A model generated the notes under the pieces. The model saw only the letters and a list, made by a program, of their open reading frames with translations, did not search any database and was not told the origin of the DNA. Shown here piece after piece: positions 27,824 to 36,586 of a stretch of DNA of 64,000 bases (its first letter is position 1; each line of letters starts with the position of its first letter). Location of the stretch: the NCBI GenBank assembly GCA_020637215.1, contig JACJWI010000002.1:1-64000 (forward strand), written 5' to 3'. The position numbers and the translations under genes were made by a program. This DNA is from Microthrixaceae bacterium. Lineage in GTDB: Bacteria; Actinomycetota; Acidimicrobiia; Acidimicrobiales; Microtrichaceae.

Positions 27824-28540
27824 TCAGCCCCTGCCGAGCGCGGTCCGCAGCTCCGATCGTCCCGACACGCCGAGCTTGTCGTAGACGTGCTGCAGGTGGT
27901 TCGTCACCGTCCGCCGGGATATGAAGAGCCGCTCTGCGATCTCCCTGGCGGCCAACCCGTCGGCCGCCAGGTCGGCCACCTCACGCTCCCGGTCGGTCAG
28001 CGGTACGGCGTCGTCGGACAGGACGAGTCCCGGGGTCCGGACATCGGAGTCGCCCAACGACTCCCGGGCTCGGCGGATGGATGCGGTCGCGGCACGAGCC
28101 CGACCGTCTGTGGACCAGAGCCGCGACGCCGCCGCGAAGGCCTCGACCGCGTCGATCGAGGCGCCGAGCTCGACGAACTGCTCACCCACCGCGTCGAGCC
28201 CCGCCGCGTCTCCGTCGAGACCGGCGACCACGCCGTCGGCCCACGCCCCGACCAGGACGCCCTCGACCCGCGACGGCAGATCTCGCACCGCGCCGGGGAG
28301 ACGGCCGACCACGCCGAGCCGCACCGCGGTCCACGCCGCGTAGGTGGCGAAGAACGCCGATCCGTCGGCCAGACCGGCGTCGACGCATCGAACCAACGGC
28401 GACGCCACGTCCCGTTGGCGATGCTCGACCGATGCCACCCAGGCCCGGGCGCAGTCGACACCCATGACCGGGGGCTGATCCGAGTAGGTCGACCACTCGG
28501 CCGCTCCGGTGGGCGCCGGCCCGGCGGGATCGCTCTGCGA
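27824..28540 (-). pseudogene. N-terminally truncated LuxR-family regulator
   Basis: About 239 codons similar to the C-terminal end of large MalT-like (LAL) regulators. The final 65 residues are a complete LuxR helix-turn-helix: LTDREREVADLAADGLAAREIAERLFISRRTVTNHL. The preceding region (GAAEWSTYSDQPPVMG ... FAAASRLWSTDGRA) is the helical-repeat sensor tail of such proteins, which normally run 800-900 residues with an N-terminal ATPase. That ATPase is absent: the similarity starts at about 28540 and the patatin gene lies beyond. ATG 28465 could still give a 213-residue DNA-binding protein. Confidence 0.65.
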
Positions 28541-28681
28541 GCTGCATCCGCGGATCCGTCTCAGCAGCGGACGCGCTGCGCCCGACGTCACGCCGGATCC
28601 GGGATCGCCCGGGTGTCCTGCTGGTCGAGAATGGTGTCGGCGGGGTTCGACGTCGGATCGCTCTCCGCAGCGGAGGTCGTC

Positions 28682-29488
28682 ATGCACCACGACCACAGCG
28701 ATCCTGGACTCGTCGACGTCGACGGCTCACCCGCCGTCACCGCCGGGCCCCATCGGCTGTCGATGGTCTATGGCGGCGGCGGCGTGTTCGGCATCGGGTA
28801 CTGCGTCGGAGTCGCCCATGGGCTCGCGGCCGGCGGCATCCCGGTCGTCGGCGCCCCCTCACTCGGCACCTCAGCCGGATCCTGGGCGGCCTCGGCGGTC
28901 GCAACGGGCGTCTCCTACGATGACGTCGCCGGGCTCGAGGTTCCGTCGATACCCAGCCGACGGGGTGGCGTCCTGGCCGACGTCGCCCGCGGGATCTTCG
29001 GCGAGGCGACCCACCCACTGGTGTCGGTCTCGGCGGTGTGCCTGCGCACCCGACGCCGCCACATCCTCGACGGCGGTCGCTACCCCCTTGCCGACCTGGT
29101 CGCCGCCTCGTCCGCGGTGCCGGGGCTGCTGCCCCCGCACCGCATCGACGGCCGCCTGTACATGGACGGAGGAATGTGGTCGGTCACGTCGATCGACGCT
29201 GCGGCCGACGCCGAAGAGGTGATCGTCGTCGCGCCCCTGGCCGGGCCGCACATGGGCCCGATCGGTCGAACAGCGGGAGTGCTGCTCGACCGGGAGCTGC
29301 GCACCTGGCGCCGCCGGCACCCCGACCGGATCATCACGCTCATCCGTCCGAACCGCGAGATCGCGTCGCACCTCGGGCGGAATCCGATGAGCCTCTTCGA
29401 CGGTGACCGGGCCAGGGACATCTATCCGCTGAGCTACGAGCAGGGCCTGCGCTGGGCCGAACGACTCCGATCCGCACAGGCCGCCTGA
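28682..29488 (+). CDS. Patatin-like phospholipase
   Basis: 268 residues. Catalytic Ser-Asp dyad: oxyanion loop GGGGVFGIGYCVG (about 31-43), nucleophile elbow GTSAG (about 62-66) and MDGGMW with the catalytic Asp (about 161). Likely hydrolyses acyl esters of membrane or storage lipids. ATG 28682 has GGAGG 5 nt upstream. Short C-terminal part compared with many patatins but all motifs present. Downstream lies a wax ester/TAG synthase in the same direction, so lipid turnover is a reasonable shared theme. Confidence 0.88.
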   Translation: MHHDHSDPGLVDVDGSPAVTAGPHRLSMVYGGGGVFGIGYCVGVAHGLAAGGIPVVGAPSLGTSAGSWAASAVATGVSYDDVAGLEVPSIPSRRGGVLADVARGIFGEATHPLVSVSAVCLRTRRRHILDGGRYPLADLVAASSAVPGLLPPHRIDGRLYMDGGMWSVTSIDAAADAEEVIVVAPLAGPHMGPIGRTAGVLLDRELRTWRRRHPDRIITLIRPNREIASHLGRNPMSLFDGDRARDIYPLSYEQGLRWAERLRSAQAA

Positions 29489-29593
29489 GGAGGCCCGGGG
29501 TCGATCGTCGGTGAGTCGGAGGGCCTCGGACCGTGGCGGACGGTGGCGGACCCGCCCGTCGCATGACGACACGGACACGAGAGAGGTGATCGG

Positions 29594-30982
29594 GTGCACG
29601 ATGTAGAGCCACTGAGCCCGGAGGACGCGACCCTCCTGTGCGCCACCCCACCGGAGGCCCAGCTCCAGATCGGCGCTCTGTGCCGTTTCGAAGGGGGACC
29701 GCTGCGCAACACCGACGGTGGCCTGCGGCTCGACGATCTCCGCGACCACGTCGCCGCCTGCATCCATCTGATCCCGCGGTTCCGCCAACGGGTGCGGCAC
29801 GTGCCGTTCGGCCTCGCTCGGCCGGTCTGGATCGACGACGTCGACTTCGACCTGTCGCACCACGTCCACGACGCCGTGCTCCCCGCACCGGGAGGCCCTG
29901 CGGAGCTGCGACGGTTCGTCGCCGATCTGCTGGGTCGACCCCTCGATCCGGACCACCCCCTGTGGGACCTCTGGCTCATCGACGGCCTCGACGACGGCAA
30001 CGTCGCCGTGGTGCTGCGCGCCCACCACGTCGTCGCCGACGGGCTGTCGCTGCTGAGAGCAGCGACCGCGCTCCTCGACTTCGACGCGGACCCGTCGCCG
30101 GACCCTCCGCCGGACCCCTGGACCGCGGCGTCCGAGCCCTGCCCGGCCGCTCTCGCGATCGGCGCGCTCGCCCACCGTCGACGTCGACAGTTGGAGTTGC
30201 TCGTCGATGCCGGCCGCGCCGTGCTCGACCCCCGACGGTCTCTCTCCCTCGCCACCTCGGTCCTCACCGGCGTCACGGCTCCGCCGACCGCGCCGCGAAC
30301 CGCGTTGACGGGCCGGGTCGGCACCCGGCGGGACTTCCTCTGGGCCTCGGTGTCGCTGGAGTCGATGCACAGGTTGGCCCGCTCCAGAGGCGTCACCATC
30401 AACGACGTGGTGCTCGCGGCCGTCACCGGTGCCCTGCGCCGCAACATGGGCGACGAACCGGGACCCTCGATGAATCGTGCTCCGAAGGTGCTGGTCCCCA
30501 TCGGAGACGCCGCCGACGGGCACGGGGGCAACCGGTTCTCGTTCGTCGTGGCCGGCCTGCCCGTCCACCTCGAGGACCCGGGTGCGGTCCTCGATCACGT
30601 CCATCGAGAGATGTCGACCCGGAAGACCTCGGGTCAGGCTCGTCGGATGCTGCGGCTGTTCTCCGTGGTCGACCTCCTGCCCGTGCCGCTCCTTCGGGCC
30701 ACCGCCCCCGGGGTGCTCGCCCGCCAGCCCCTGGTCAACCTGGCCGTCACCGATCTGCCGGGGTCCGAGGCGTCCCTGTACCTCCTCGGGTCCCGGCTGC
30801 TTGCGATGCACCCCATCGTCTCGGGTGTCGGCAACATCGCCTGCATCGTCGGCGTCCTGTCCTACGGGGACCGTCTGGGCATCGGCCTCACGGTCGACCC
30901 GGACGTGGTGCGGGACCCGGACCGCTTCATGGCCGACCTGGTCGGAGCCTCGAACGAGCTGTGCGGGCTCGCCGCGCCCTGA
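29594..30982 (+). CDS. Wax ester synthase / diacylglycerol acyltransferase (WS/DGAT)
   Basis: 462 residues. The active site HHVVADG (about 144-150) is the HHxxxDG acyltransfer motif. Later family features include GVTINDVVLAAVTGALRR (about 268-285), GNRFSFVV and VNLAVTDLPG, the typical N-V-x-G-like C-terminal signatures. It condenses acyl-CoA with alcohols or diacylglycerol for neutral-lipid storage, common in actinobacteria. GTG 29594 has GAGAGG 7 nt upstream. 105 bp after the patatin gene, possibly co-transcribed. Confidence 0.92.
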   Translation: MHDVEPLSPEDATLLCATPPEAQLQIGALCRFEGGPLRNTDGGLRLDDLRDHVAACIHLIPRFRQRVRHVPFGLARPVWIDDVDFDLSHHVHDAVLPAPGGPAELRRFVADLLGRPLDPDHPLWDLWLIDGLDDGNVAVVLRAHHVVADGLSLLRAATALLDFDADPSPDPPPDPWTAASEPCPAALAIGALAHRRRRQLELLVDAGRAVLDPRRSLSLATSVLTGVTAPPTAPRTALTGRVGTRRDFLWASVSLESMHRLARSRGVTINDVVLAAVTGALRRNMGDEPGPSMNRAPKVLVPIGDAADGHGGNRFSFVVAGLPVHLEDPGAVLDHVHREMSTRKTSGQARRMLRLFSVVDLLPVPLLRATAPGVLARQPLVNLAVTDLPGSEASLYLLGSRLLAMHPIVSGVGNIACIVGVLSYGDRLGIGLTVDPDVVRDPDRFMADLVGASNELCGLAAP

Positions 30983-31065
30983 GTCGGTTCCCGACGATCG
31001 AATGGAGCGACACCGACGGACGCAGCCCTCCGTCACGGCACCCCGTTCGCGGCAGAGTGCTCCGC

Positions 31066-31901
31066 ATGGGAGAAGAGATCACCACGGGCATGCCGATCGA
31101 CCTGCTCCTTGTCCGCCACGGGCACAGCGAGGGGAACCGGGCGCTCGAGTCGGCCGAGGACGGTGACGTCCGCTTGCATCAGGATCGGCGCTATCGGGCG
31201 AGGAGCGCGGCGGACTACCGCCTGACCGCCGAGGGCCGTGCGCAGGCAGCGACCGCCGGCGTGTGGCTCCGGTCATGGCTCGACGACGAGGGACTCGAGG
31301 GGTTCGACCGTTGGTACTGCTCACCGTTCGTCCGCACACGCGAGACCGCTGCGCTGCTCGGCATCGACACGGCCCAGTGGCAGCTCGAGTCGCTGCTCCG
31401 CGAGCGCGACTTCGGGCTGTGGGAGGGCCTGAGCAAGGACGTCGCCGCCGAGATGCACGCCCGCTCCAACCAGATGAAGAAGCGCTACAAGTTCCTCTGG
31501 CGACCGAGGCGGGCGAGAGCACCGCCGACCTGGACCTACGGGTCCGGGAGGTCCTGGCGACTCTGGCCCGCGAGATGTCGGGCAAGAGGGTGATCTGCGT
31601 GACGCACGAGGACACCATGCGGGCGTTCCGGTTCCGGCTCGAGAAGATGACGATCGAGCAGTGGAACCGGCAGGGGAGCTCCAACCGGCTCGACATCGTC
31701 AACTGCGGCATCCTCCACTACACGCGCCGGGACAGCTCGGGAACCGTGAGGGAGCGCTTCGAGCGGGTCCGGACCATCGATCCCTCCCGACCCGACGAGG
31801 CCAGGTGGCGCCGGATCCGCCGGCCGCGGTTCTCCAACGAGGACCTGTTGGCGCAGGTCGGGCGCCACCCACATCTCTGGGACGACGACGAAGTCGGTTA
31901 G
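31066..31901 (+). pseudogene. Histidine phosphatase gene with an apparent frameshift
   Basis: The first frame (ATG 31066) gives LLLVRHGHSEGNRAL, the phosphohistidine RHG motif, and ERDFGLWEGLS. At about 31500-31510, after KFLWRP, the frame is lost. The continuation (GESTADLDLRVREVL, VICVTHEDTMRAF with the second catalytic His, ending WDDDEVG) is in another frame to 31901. Restoring one base yields one protein of about 278 residues with both catalytic His. Either a recent pseudogene or a consensus error in a G/C run. Confidence 0.8.
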
Positions 31902-31942
31902 GCCCGACGACGGGGCGCCCGGGCCTGGCGGTCCCGATCCGT

Positions 31943-32451
31943 CGGGTGCGCCTCACACCCAATCGGCGGATGCTCGCCCTGCTGGAGGAGCGCCTTCCCG
32001 CCGACCTGGTCGTCACGGACCCGGCCGACGATCGAATCGTCGCATTGGACCGAGCACCGATCGAGTTCCTGGCCGGAAACCAATGGATGTTCGCCAATGC
32101 CTACTGGGACTCGCTGGCGGCATTCGTCCAACCCAACAGCCCGGCGATCGACCAGGTGCTCGAGGCCACCCGCCAGCTGCCGAAGGATCGATCCGGCAAC
32201 GCCAGCACCGAGGGGTTCGTCGGAAGTGTCCGGTCGCGCTCGGACCGCGTCCGGGACCACCTGGGCAACATGTTCGGCGAGATGACAGCCACCAGCTCCG
32301 GAGCGGCTGCGACCGCGCGGGATGGCCAGGCGTCCGAATCGCGGCAGACCAGGCAGCGATCAACCTCGCCGATCTGGAAGGGCCCGATGCCACTCCAGCT
32401 GCGCACAGCCAGCACATCGATTCCAGTGAGCACGCAGGAGAGCTGACCTGA
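31943..32451 (+). pseudogene. Decayed DUF2786-protein copy fused to an unidentified remnant
   Basis: The right part, RSRSDRVRDHLGNMF in one frame then CDRAGWPG and AADQAAINLADLEG in the next, ending GELT and stop, parallels the C-terminus of the protein at 21116-22567 (RSRSDRVEDHMRAMF, AAINLADLE, KELT); even the bases after the stop agree briefly. A frameshift lies near 32300. The left part (TPNRRMLALLEERLPADLVV ... WDSLAAFVQ) does not match that protein and has no recognised family. Confidence 0.65.
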
Positions 32452-32453
32452 CG

Positions 32454-32655
32454 GTGCAAACGTCGATCGATCGCCACCGCTGGAACGACGTCCGGGAATG
32501 GGTGCGCGATCCAAGGACACGGCGCGATTGGGTCTTCGCTGCCAACGACGGGATCATCGCCACGGCAGGTCTTCTGCAAGGTTTCTAAGGCGCCGGCGCC
32601 GGTGACCGACTCCTCCTCTTCACCGCCACCGCAGCAACCATCGCCGGTGGGATGA
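32454..32655 (+). pseudogene. VIT/CCC1-family transporter remnant with a premature stop
   Basis: From GTG 32454 the frame reads HRWNDVREWVRDP then ANDGIIATAGLLQGF, the start of VIT1/CCC1 iron/manganese transporters. It hits TAA at 32586-32588 and resumes in the same frame (GAGAGDRLLLFTATAATIAGGM), the next conserved helix. All similarity ends near 32655. The remaining three transmembrane segments are missing. Confidence 0.75.
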
Positions 32656-32676
32656 GGGCGCCGTATGCTGATCTGC

Positions 32677-32871
32677 ATGCACAGCACGAGCGTGCGGATC
32701 GACACCACCACCCACGAGGAGCTCAAGCGCCTCGCCGCCGAACTGCACACCACCGTCGGCAACACGGTGACGCTCGCGGTTCGTGCCCTGCGCCAGGAGC
32801 GCGTCGGTGCCGACCTGCGAACACCGCTGCGGCCGGACGAGACCGACTGGCTCGATGCCGAGCTCGGGTGA
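32677..32871 (+). CDS. MazE/RHH-type antitoxin
   Basis: 64 residues. TSVRIDTTTHEELKRLAAEL is a ribbon-helix-helix start; the acidic C-terminus (RPDETDWLDAELG) is toxin-binding. The coding end overlaps the MazF-like toxin by 17 nt. No good SD precedes ATG 32677. It would bind its own promoter and neutralise the toxin. Confidence 0.8.
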   Translation: MHSTSVRIDTTTHEELKRLAAELHTTVGNTVTLAVRALRQERVGADLRTPLRPDETDWLDAELG

Positions 32872-33196
32872 CGTCGTCGAGCTGGATCTCGGGACGCCCG
32901 AAGGCCGGGAAGCCGGCTTCCGCCACCCCGCGGTCGTGGTCACCGCCCAACGCATCCTCGACGCCGAGCCGTCGGTGATCCATGTCGTGCCGCTCACCAG
33001 CACGATCCGGGGCTTCCACTCCGAGGTGGTCATCCAAGTCGACCCGACCAACGGACTCGACGTCGTCTCCGCGGCGCAGTGCCAGCACATCCGGGCGGTC
33101 TCGACCCATCGGATCGCCGACGTCCGCGGCAACGTCGGCGCAGCCCTGCTGGTGCAACTGCGCGAGGCGATCGCGGTCATCCTCGACCTGCCCTGA
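32855..33196 (+). CDS. MazF/PemK-family mRNA interferase toxin
   Basis: 113 residues. The MazF beta-barrel pattern is clear: GDVVELDLGTPEGREAGFRHPAVVVTA, then VIHVVPLTSTIRGFHSEVVI and SAAQCQHIRAVSTHRIADVRG. The conserved P-A-V-V, P-L-T-S-T and Q-x-R/H-A-V positions are present, suggesting a functional ribonuclease. It overlaps its antitoxin and is intact among three pseudogenes, consistent with addiction. Confidence 0.85.
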   Translation: MPSSGDVVELDLGTPEGREAGFRHPAVVVTAQRILDAEPSVIHVVPLTSTIRGFHSEVVIQVDPTNGLDVVSAAQCQHIRAVSTHRIADVRGNVGAALLVQLREAIAVILDLP

Positions 33197-33214
33197 GGCA
33201 TCTCGGATCGCCCC

Positions 33215-33772
33215 ATGAGCACCGGGTTCGATCAACTGCACTCCGTCGTGCAGCACCACGTCGTCAACAGCCTGGGCTGGCGCGAGCTGCGACCGTTGCA
33301 GGACCAGGCCGTCGCCCCGATCCTCGCCGGAGAACACGTCCTCGCGTTGGCTCCCACCGCCGGCGGCAAGACCGAGGCCGCGGCGTTCCCGGTGCTCTCG
33401 CAGATCCTGACCGAGCGCCGCCCTGGGCTGTCGACGCTGTACGTGTGCCCGCTGAGGGCGCTGCTCAACAACCTGCACCGCGATCGGTGATCTGGCCGCG
33501 ACCCAGCCCGACGACCTGTCGATGGGGCTCGACCCGGCCAAAGCATCGGTCACCGAGGTCTCCCGCCGGCTCGGCGATCTGCACCCCGATACGTTGCTGA
33601 CACCGAGCGTCGCCGCGGACTCGCGGCCAACATGAAGTTCGCCGACTGCCTCCCTCCGGCTCTGGCGCTCGAGGTCGCCCGACAGCGCCTGGTCGATCCC
33701 GACGGCGTGCGCCGAGCGCTCACCGAGCTCGACGCCGCTTTCGACCCCGTGGACGGCTCCACCGACGGCTGA
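33215..33772 (+). pseudogene. DEAD/DEAH-box helicase with large internal deletion
   Basis: ATG 33215 encodes the helicase N-terminus: a Q-like motif (LGWRELRPLQDQAV), motif I APTAGGKTEAA and motif Ia YVCPLRALLNNLHRD. The frame then shifts near 33487. A C-terminal piece (DLSMGLDPAK ... RRLGDLHPDTLL, then GLAANMKFADCLPPALALEV) follows in two other frames to TGA 33770-33772. Motifs II-VI are missing, so at least 1.5 kb was lost. Possibly a former defence helicase. Confidence 0.7.
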
Positions 33773-33870
33773 CGATCGCCCGATCTCAGTCTCCGACGCG
33801 CCGCCGGGCAACACGCTCAACAGCCCGAGGGCCCAATGCTCCGGCCGGAGCCGTGAGCTGCCTCGACCAT

Positions 33871-33990
33871 CGGCGACGCCCTGCGAACTTGTAGCCCGCT
33901 GTCGCGGTGGTGACGCGTGGGCTACAAGTTCGGCGACGCCCTGCGAACTTGTAGCCCGCGGTCGCGGTGGTGACGCGTGGGCTACAAGTT
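33871..33990 (+). repeat. Tandem pair of 60-bp units, each a 13-bp stem hairpin
   Basis: Units 33871-33930 and 33931-33990 differ at one base (33900 T, 33960 G). Each holds GAACTTGTAGCCC and its inverse GGGCTACAAGTTC with a 21-nt loop (33885-33897/33919-33931 in unit one). A T run is missing. It fits a duplicated terminator or REP-like element. The rest of 33773-34164 holds no gene that I can support. Confidence 0.8.
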
Positions 33991-34164
33991 CGGTGGGGCG
34001 GGGGCTGGACAAGAGGGCGGGGTGACGGCGCTCGGTCGACTGTCAGACCCCCTCGGTACGGTGTCGGTCAGCTCATCCAGAAGGCCCGAGAGACCCGGCT
34101 CGACGACGGCCTGGCAACCCCCGACCAGGGACGGTGCCCCCGCCGGCGACGATGAGGAGAAGCC

Positions 34165-34572
34165 ATGTCCCCCCTTTCGGCCCTCCACCACACCCGGGTC
34201 CGGGCAGCGCTCGGGCCCGACGCCAGTCCCCGGGCGCGGCCCGCCACCGTCACCGACACGGCTGCCGACGGGGTCGCCAACGTGAGGTTCCTCGACGGTG
34301 ACACCTCAACGTTGAGCGTGGCCGACTCCGTTCGGTTGGCCGCCACGCTGGACCGTCCTGACCTGTGCCGGTTGCGGGGCGAGCCGCTGGTGCTGTGGAG
34401 CGCGCAGCACGGTGTGCTCGCCGTGGCCACCGGGCCGACCAGCCCTCCCGACCGGCTCGTCGTCCAGCTCGTGTCCCGTGTGGAGGACGGCTCAGTGGTC
34501 GAGCTGATCGGCGGCGACGACCAGCCGTCCTGGCAGGTCTTCGCCGCCAGTGGTGCGATCCCTGCACGCTGA
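34165..34572 (+). CDS. Small protein of unknown function
   Basis: 135 residues. It appears beta-rich in the first half (RARPATVTDTAADGVANVRFLDGD), with a second module (LVVQLVSRVEDGSVVELIGGDDQPSWQVF). No motif is recognised. ATG 34165 has a moderate purine-rich SD (GAGGAGA, 34151-34157). Followed by two GC-rich hairpins that separate it from the convergent AhpD-like gene. Confidence 0.6.
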   Translation: MSPLSALHHTRVRAALGPDASPRARPATVTDTAADGVANVRFLDGDTSTLSVADSVRLAATLDRPDLCRLRGEPLVLWSAQHGVLAVATGPTSPPDRLVVQLVSRVEDGSVVELIGGDDQPSWQVFAASGAIPAR

Positions 34573-34587
34573 CCGGGTGTGGGCCCG

Positions 34588-34624
34588 ACCCCGCTGGCGC
34601 GGGGTGTTGCCCCGGGACCGGGGC
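34588..34624. terminator. Bidirectional GC-rich hairpins between convergent genes
   Basis: ACCCCGC-tggc-GCGGGGT (34588-34605) is followed by GCCCC-gggacc-GGGGC (34609-34624). Both sit between convergent stops at 34572 and 34630. There is no U tract, as is common in actinobacterial terminators. Confidence 0.6.
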
Positions 34625-34629
34625 GCCGG

Positions 34630-35091
34630 TCAGCGATGAGAGGCGTACTCCAGGTAGTGGTTCGAGCCCCGCTCCGTGGCCACGTTGATGCGGTTGAACG
34701 CGTTGATGATCGCGACCACCTGGACCAGCGAGGCGAGCTCCGCCTCGTCGAAGGCCGCTGCGGCCGCGTCCCACACGTCGTCGGACACCCGGCCGCCGTC
34801 GGCGATACGGGTCATCGTCTCGGCCAGGTCGAGTGCGGCCCGTTCCCGGTCGGTGAACGTCGGGTCGTCACGCCACGCCGCGACCGTGTCGAGCTTGGCC
34901 TGGGGCAGACCGGCGGTCCGACCCTCGTCGGTGTGCATGGCAAGGCAGAACGCGCACCCGTTGATCTGCGAAACCCGGGTCTCGACCAGCGCTCGGAGCT
35001 CCTTGGGCAGGATCCCTCGATCCAGGTGCTCGGCCCAGCCGATCAGCCGCTTGTGCCCACCGGGGTCGACCTCGTAGCTGTTCAGTCTCAT
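34630..35091 (-). CDS. AhpD-like carboxymuconolactone decarboxylase-family protein
   Basis: 153 residues, all-helical peroxidase-like fold. NGCAFCLAMHTDEGR holds the CxxC and downstream His of AhpD-type disulfide reductants; it would reduce peroxides or peroxiredoxin-like partners. LAETMTRIADGG and FNRINVATE complete the family core. ATG 35091 is set by domain start. It is divergent from the CoA-disulfide-reductase-like gene, with two palindromes in the shared 102-bp promoter region. Confidence 0.88.
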   Translation of the reverse strand: MRLNSYEVDPGGHKRLIGWAEHLDRGILPKELRALVETRVSQINGCAFCLAMHTDEGRTAGLPQAKLDTVAAWRDDPTFTDRERAALDLAETMTRIADGGRVSDDVWDAAAAAFDEAELASLVQVVAIINAFNRINVATERGSNHYLEYASHR

Positions 35092-35144
35092 CTCGTACCT
35101 CCACCGCCGGTCTACCCCCGGGGGAGGCGGAACGGGCACCCCTG

Positions 35145-35158
35145 TACCCCTAGGGGTA
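35145..35158. promoter_or_regulatory. CsoR-type palindromic operator between divergent redox genes
   Basis: TACCCCTAGGGGTA is a perfect 14-bp palindrome of the kind bound by CsoR/RicR/CstR regulators (copper or persulfide sensors). It overlaps the probable -10 TATGCT (35157-35162) of the flavoprotein gene. A second GC palindrome, CCCCCGGGGG (35115-35124), lies on the AhpD side. No csoR gene is present here. Confidence 0.65.
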
Positions 35159-35193
35159 TGCTTCGAGCGGGCAGGTCGCCCCGGAGGTGAACG

Positions 35194-36540
35194 ATGACTG
35201 ACCGGCTGGTGGTGATCGGCGGTGACGCCGGAGGGATGAGCGCGGCGGCCCAGGCCCGGCGGCTGCGACCCGATCTGGAGATCGTCGTGTTCGAGCGCGG
35301 CGAGTTCACCTCCTATGCGGCATGCGGGCTCCCCTACTTCGTCGGCGGCGAGGTGACCGACCGGGACCGACTCGTCGCCCGCACGCCCGAGGAGTTCCGC
35401 ACCCGGGGCATCGACGTCCGCACCCGCCACGAGGTCACGGCCGTCGACACGGCGGCCCGCACCGTCGAGGTCCGCCCGCTCGACGGAGGCGGGACCACCA
35501 TCGAACCGTACGGAGAGCTCCTCATCGCCACCGGCGCCTCCCCCGTCAAGCCGCCGCTGCCCGGCATCGACGGGCCAGGCGTGTTCGACCTGCGGACCAT
35601 CCCCGGCGCCGACGCGGTGCGTGCCGCCATCGACGCCGGGGCGCGGCGCGCGGTCGTGATCGGCGGCGGCTACATCGGCGTCGAGGTCGCCGAGGCGTTC
35701 GCCGCGCGGGGCCTCGAGGTGACGCTGGTCGAGCTGGCCGACCAGCCGATGCTGACCCTCGACGCCGACATGGCGGGCCTGGTCACCACCGCGCTCGAGG
35801 AGCTGGGCGTGAAGGTCCTGCTCGGCACCGGCGTCACCGGCTTCGTCCACGAGGGCGGACGCCTCACCGCGGTCGATACCACCGCCGGAGAGATCCCCGC
35901 CGATCTGTCGGTCGTCGGCCTGGGAGTACGGGCCAACTCGGCGTTGGCCGCGGCGGCCGGAATACCGGTCGGAGCCTCGGGCGGGATCGTCGTCGACGAC
36001 CGCCTGCACACCCAGGTCGATGGCGTCTGGGCCGCCGGAGACTGCGTCGAGTCACACCACCGCATCACCGGAGAACGGGTCGTGATCGCTCTCGGGACCC
36101 ATGCCAACAAGCAGGGTCGCGTCGTCGGCTCCAACATCGGCGGGACCCCTTCGACCTTCGGCGGGGTCCTCGGCACCGCCATCACCAAGGTGGGTTCGAC
36201 CGAGGTCGGCCGGACCGGCCTCAGCGAGCGCGAGGCGGCCGCAGCCGGGCTGGACGCTTTCGCCGTGACCGCCCGCGCCGCGGTGAGGGCGCACTACTAC
36301 CCCGGCGCGGACCCGATCACCGTGAAGCTCGTCGTCGAGCGCGGCACCGGTCGGCTGCTCGGCGGCCAGATCGTCGGCGGGAGCGGATCCGCCAAGCGCA
36401 TCGACGTGGTCGCCACCGCGCTGTGGAACCGGATGGACGTGCGCGACGTCGCGGGGATGGACCTCGCCTACGCTCCGCCGTTCTCTCCGGTGTGGGACCC
36501 GGTGCTCGTCGCGGCCGGCAAGGCCGCCCTGCAGCTCTGA
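35194..36540 (+). CDS. CoA-disulfide reductase / NADH oxidase-type flavoprotein
   Basis: 448 residues. FAD Rossmann VVIGGDAGGMSAA (about 5-17), the single redox Cys in SYAACGLPYF (about 43), NAD Rossmann VVIGGGYIGVEVAEA (about 153), and WAAGDCVE (FAD ribityl site, about 278). This architecture belongs to CoADR and NADH/persulfide reductases, which reduce CoA disulfide or persulfide. ATG 35194 has GGAGG 5-6 nt upstream. The CsoR-like operator points to control by copper or sulfane sulfur. No rhodanese domain is fused. Confidence 0.9.
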   Translation: MTDRLVVIGGDAGGMSAAAQARRLRPDLEIVVFERGEFTSYAACGLPYFVGGEVTDRDRLVARTPEEFRTRGIDVRTRHEVTAVDTAARTVEVRPLDGGGTTIEPYGELLIATGASPVKPPLPGIDGPGVFDLRTIPGADAVRAAIDAGARRAVVIGGGYIGVEVAEAFAARGLEVTLVELADQPMLTLDADMAGLVTTALEELGVKVLLGTGVTGFVHEGGRLTAVDTTAGEIPADLSVVGLGVRANSALAAAAGIPVGASGGIVVDDRLHTQVDGVWAAGDCVESHHRITGERVVIALGTHANKQGRVVGSNIGGTPSTFGGVLGTAITKVGSTEVGRTGLSEREAAAAGLDAFAVTARAAVRAHYYPGADPITVKLVVERGTGRLLGGQIVGGSGSAKRIDVVATALWNRMDVRDVAGMDLAYAPPFSPVWDPVLVAAGKAALQL

Positions 36541-36586
36541 CCCTGGCTCGACCGCGCCGGAGCGGCAGCGGTCGCGTCGGTCCGGC

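Noticed and set aside
33871..33990. Possible CRISPR or attachment site
   Set aside because: Only two directly adjacent 60-bp units with internal hairpins; no spacers or cas genes.
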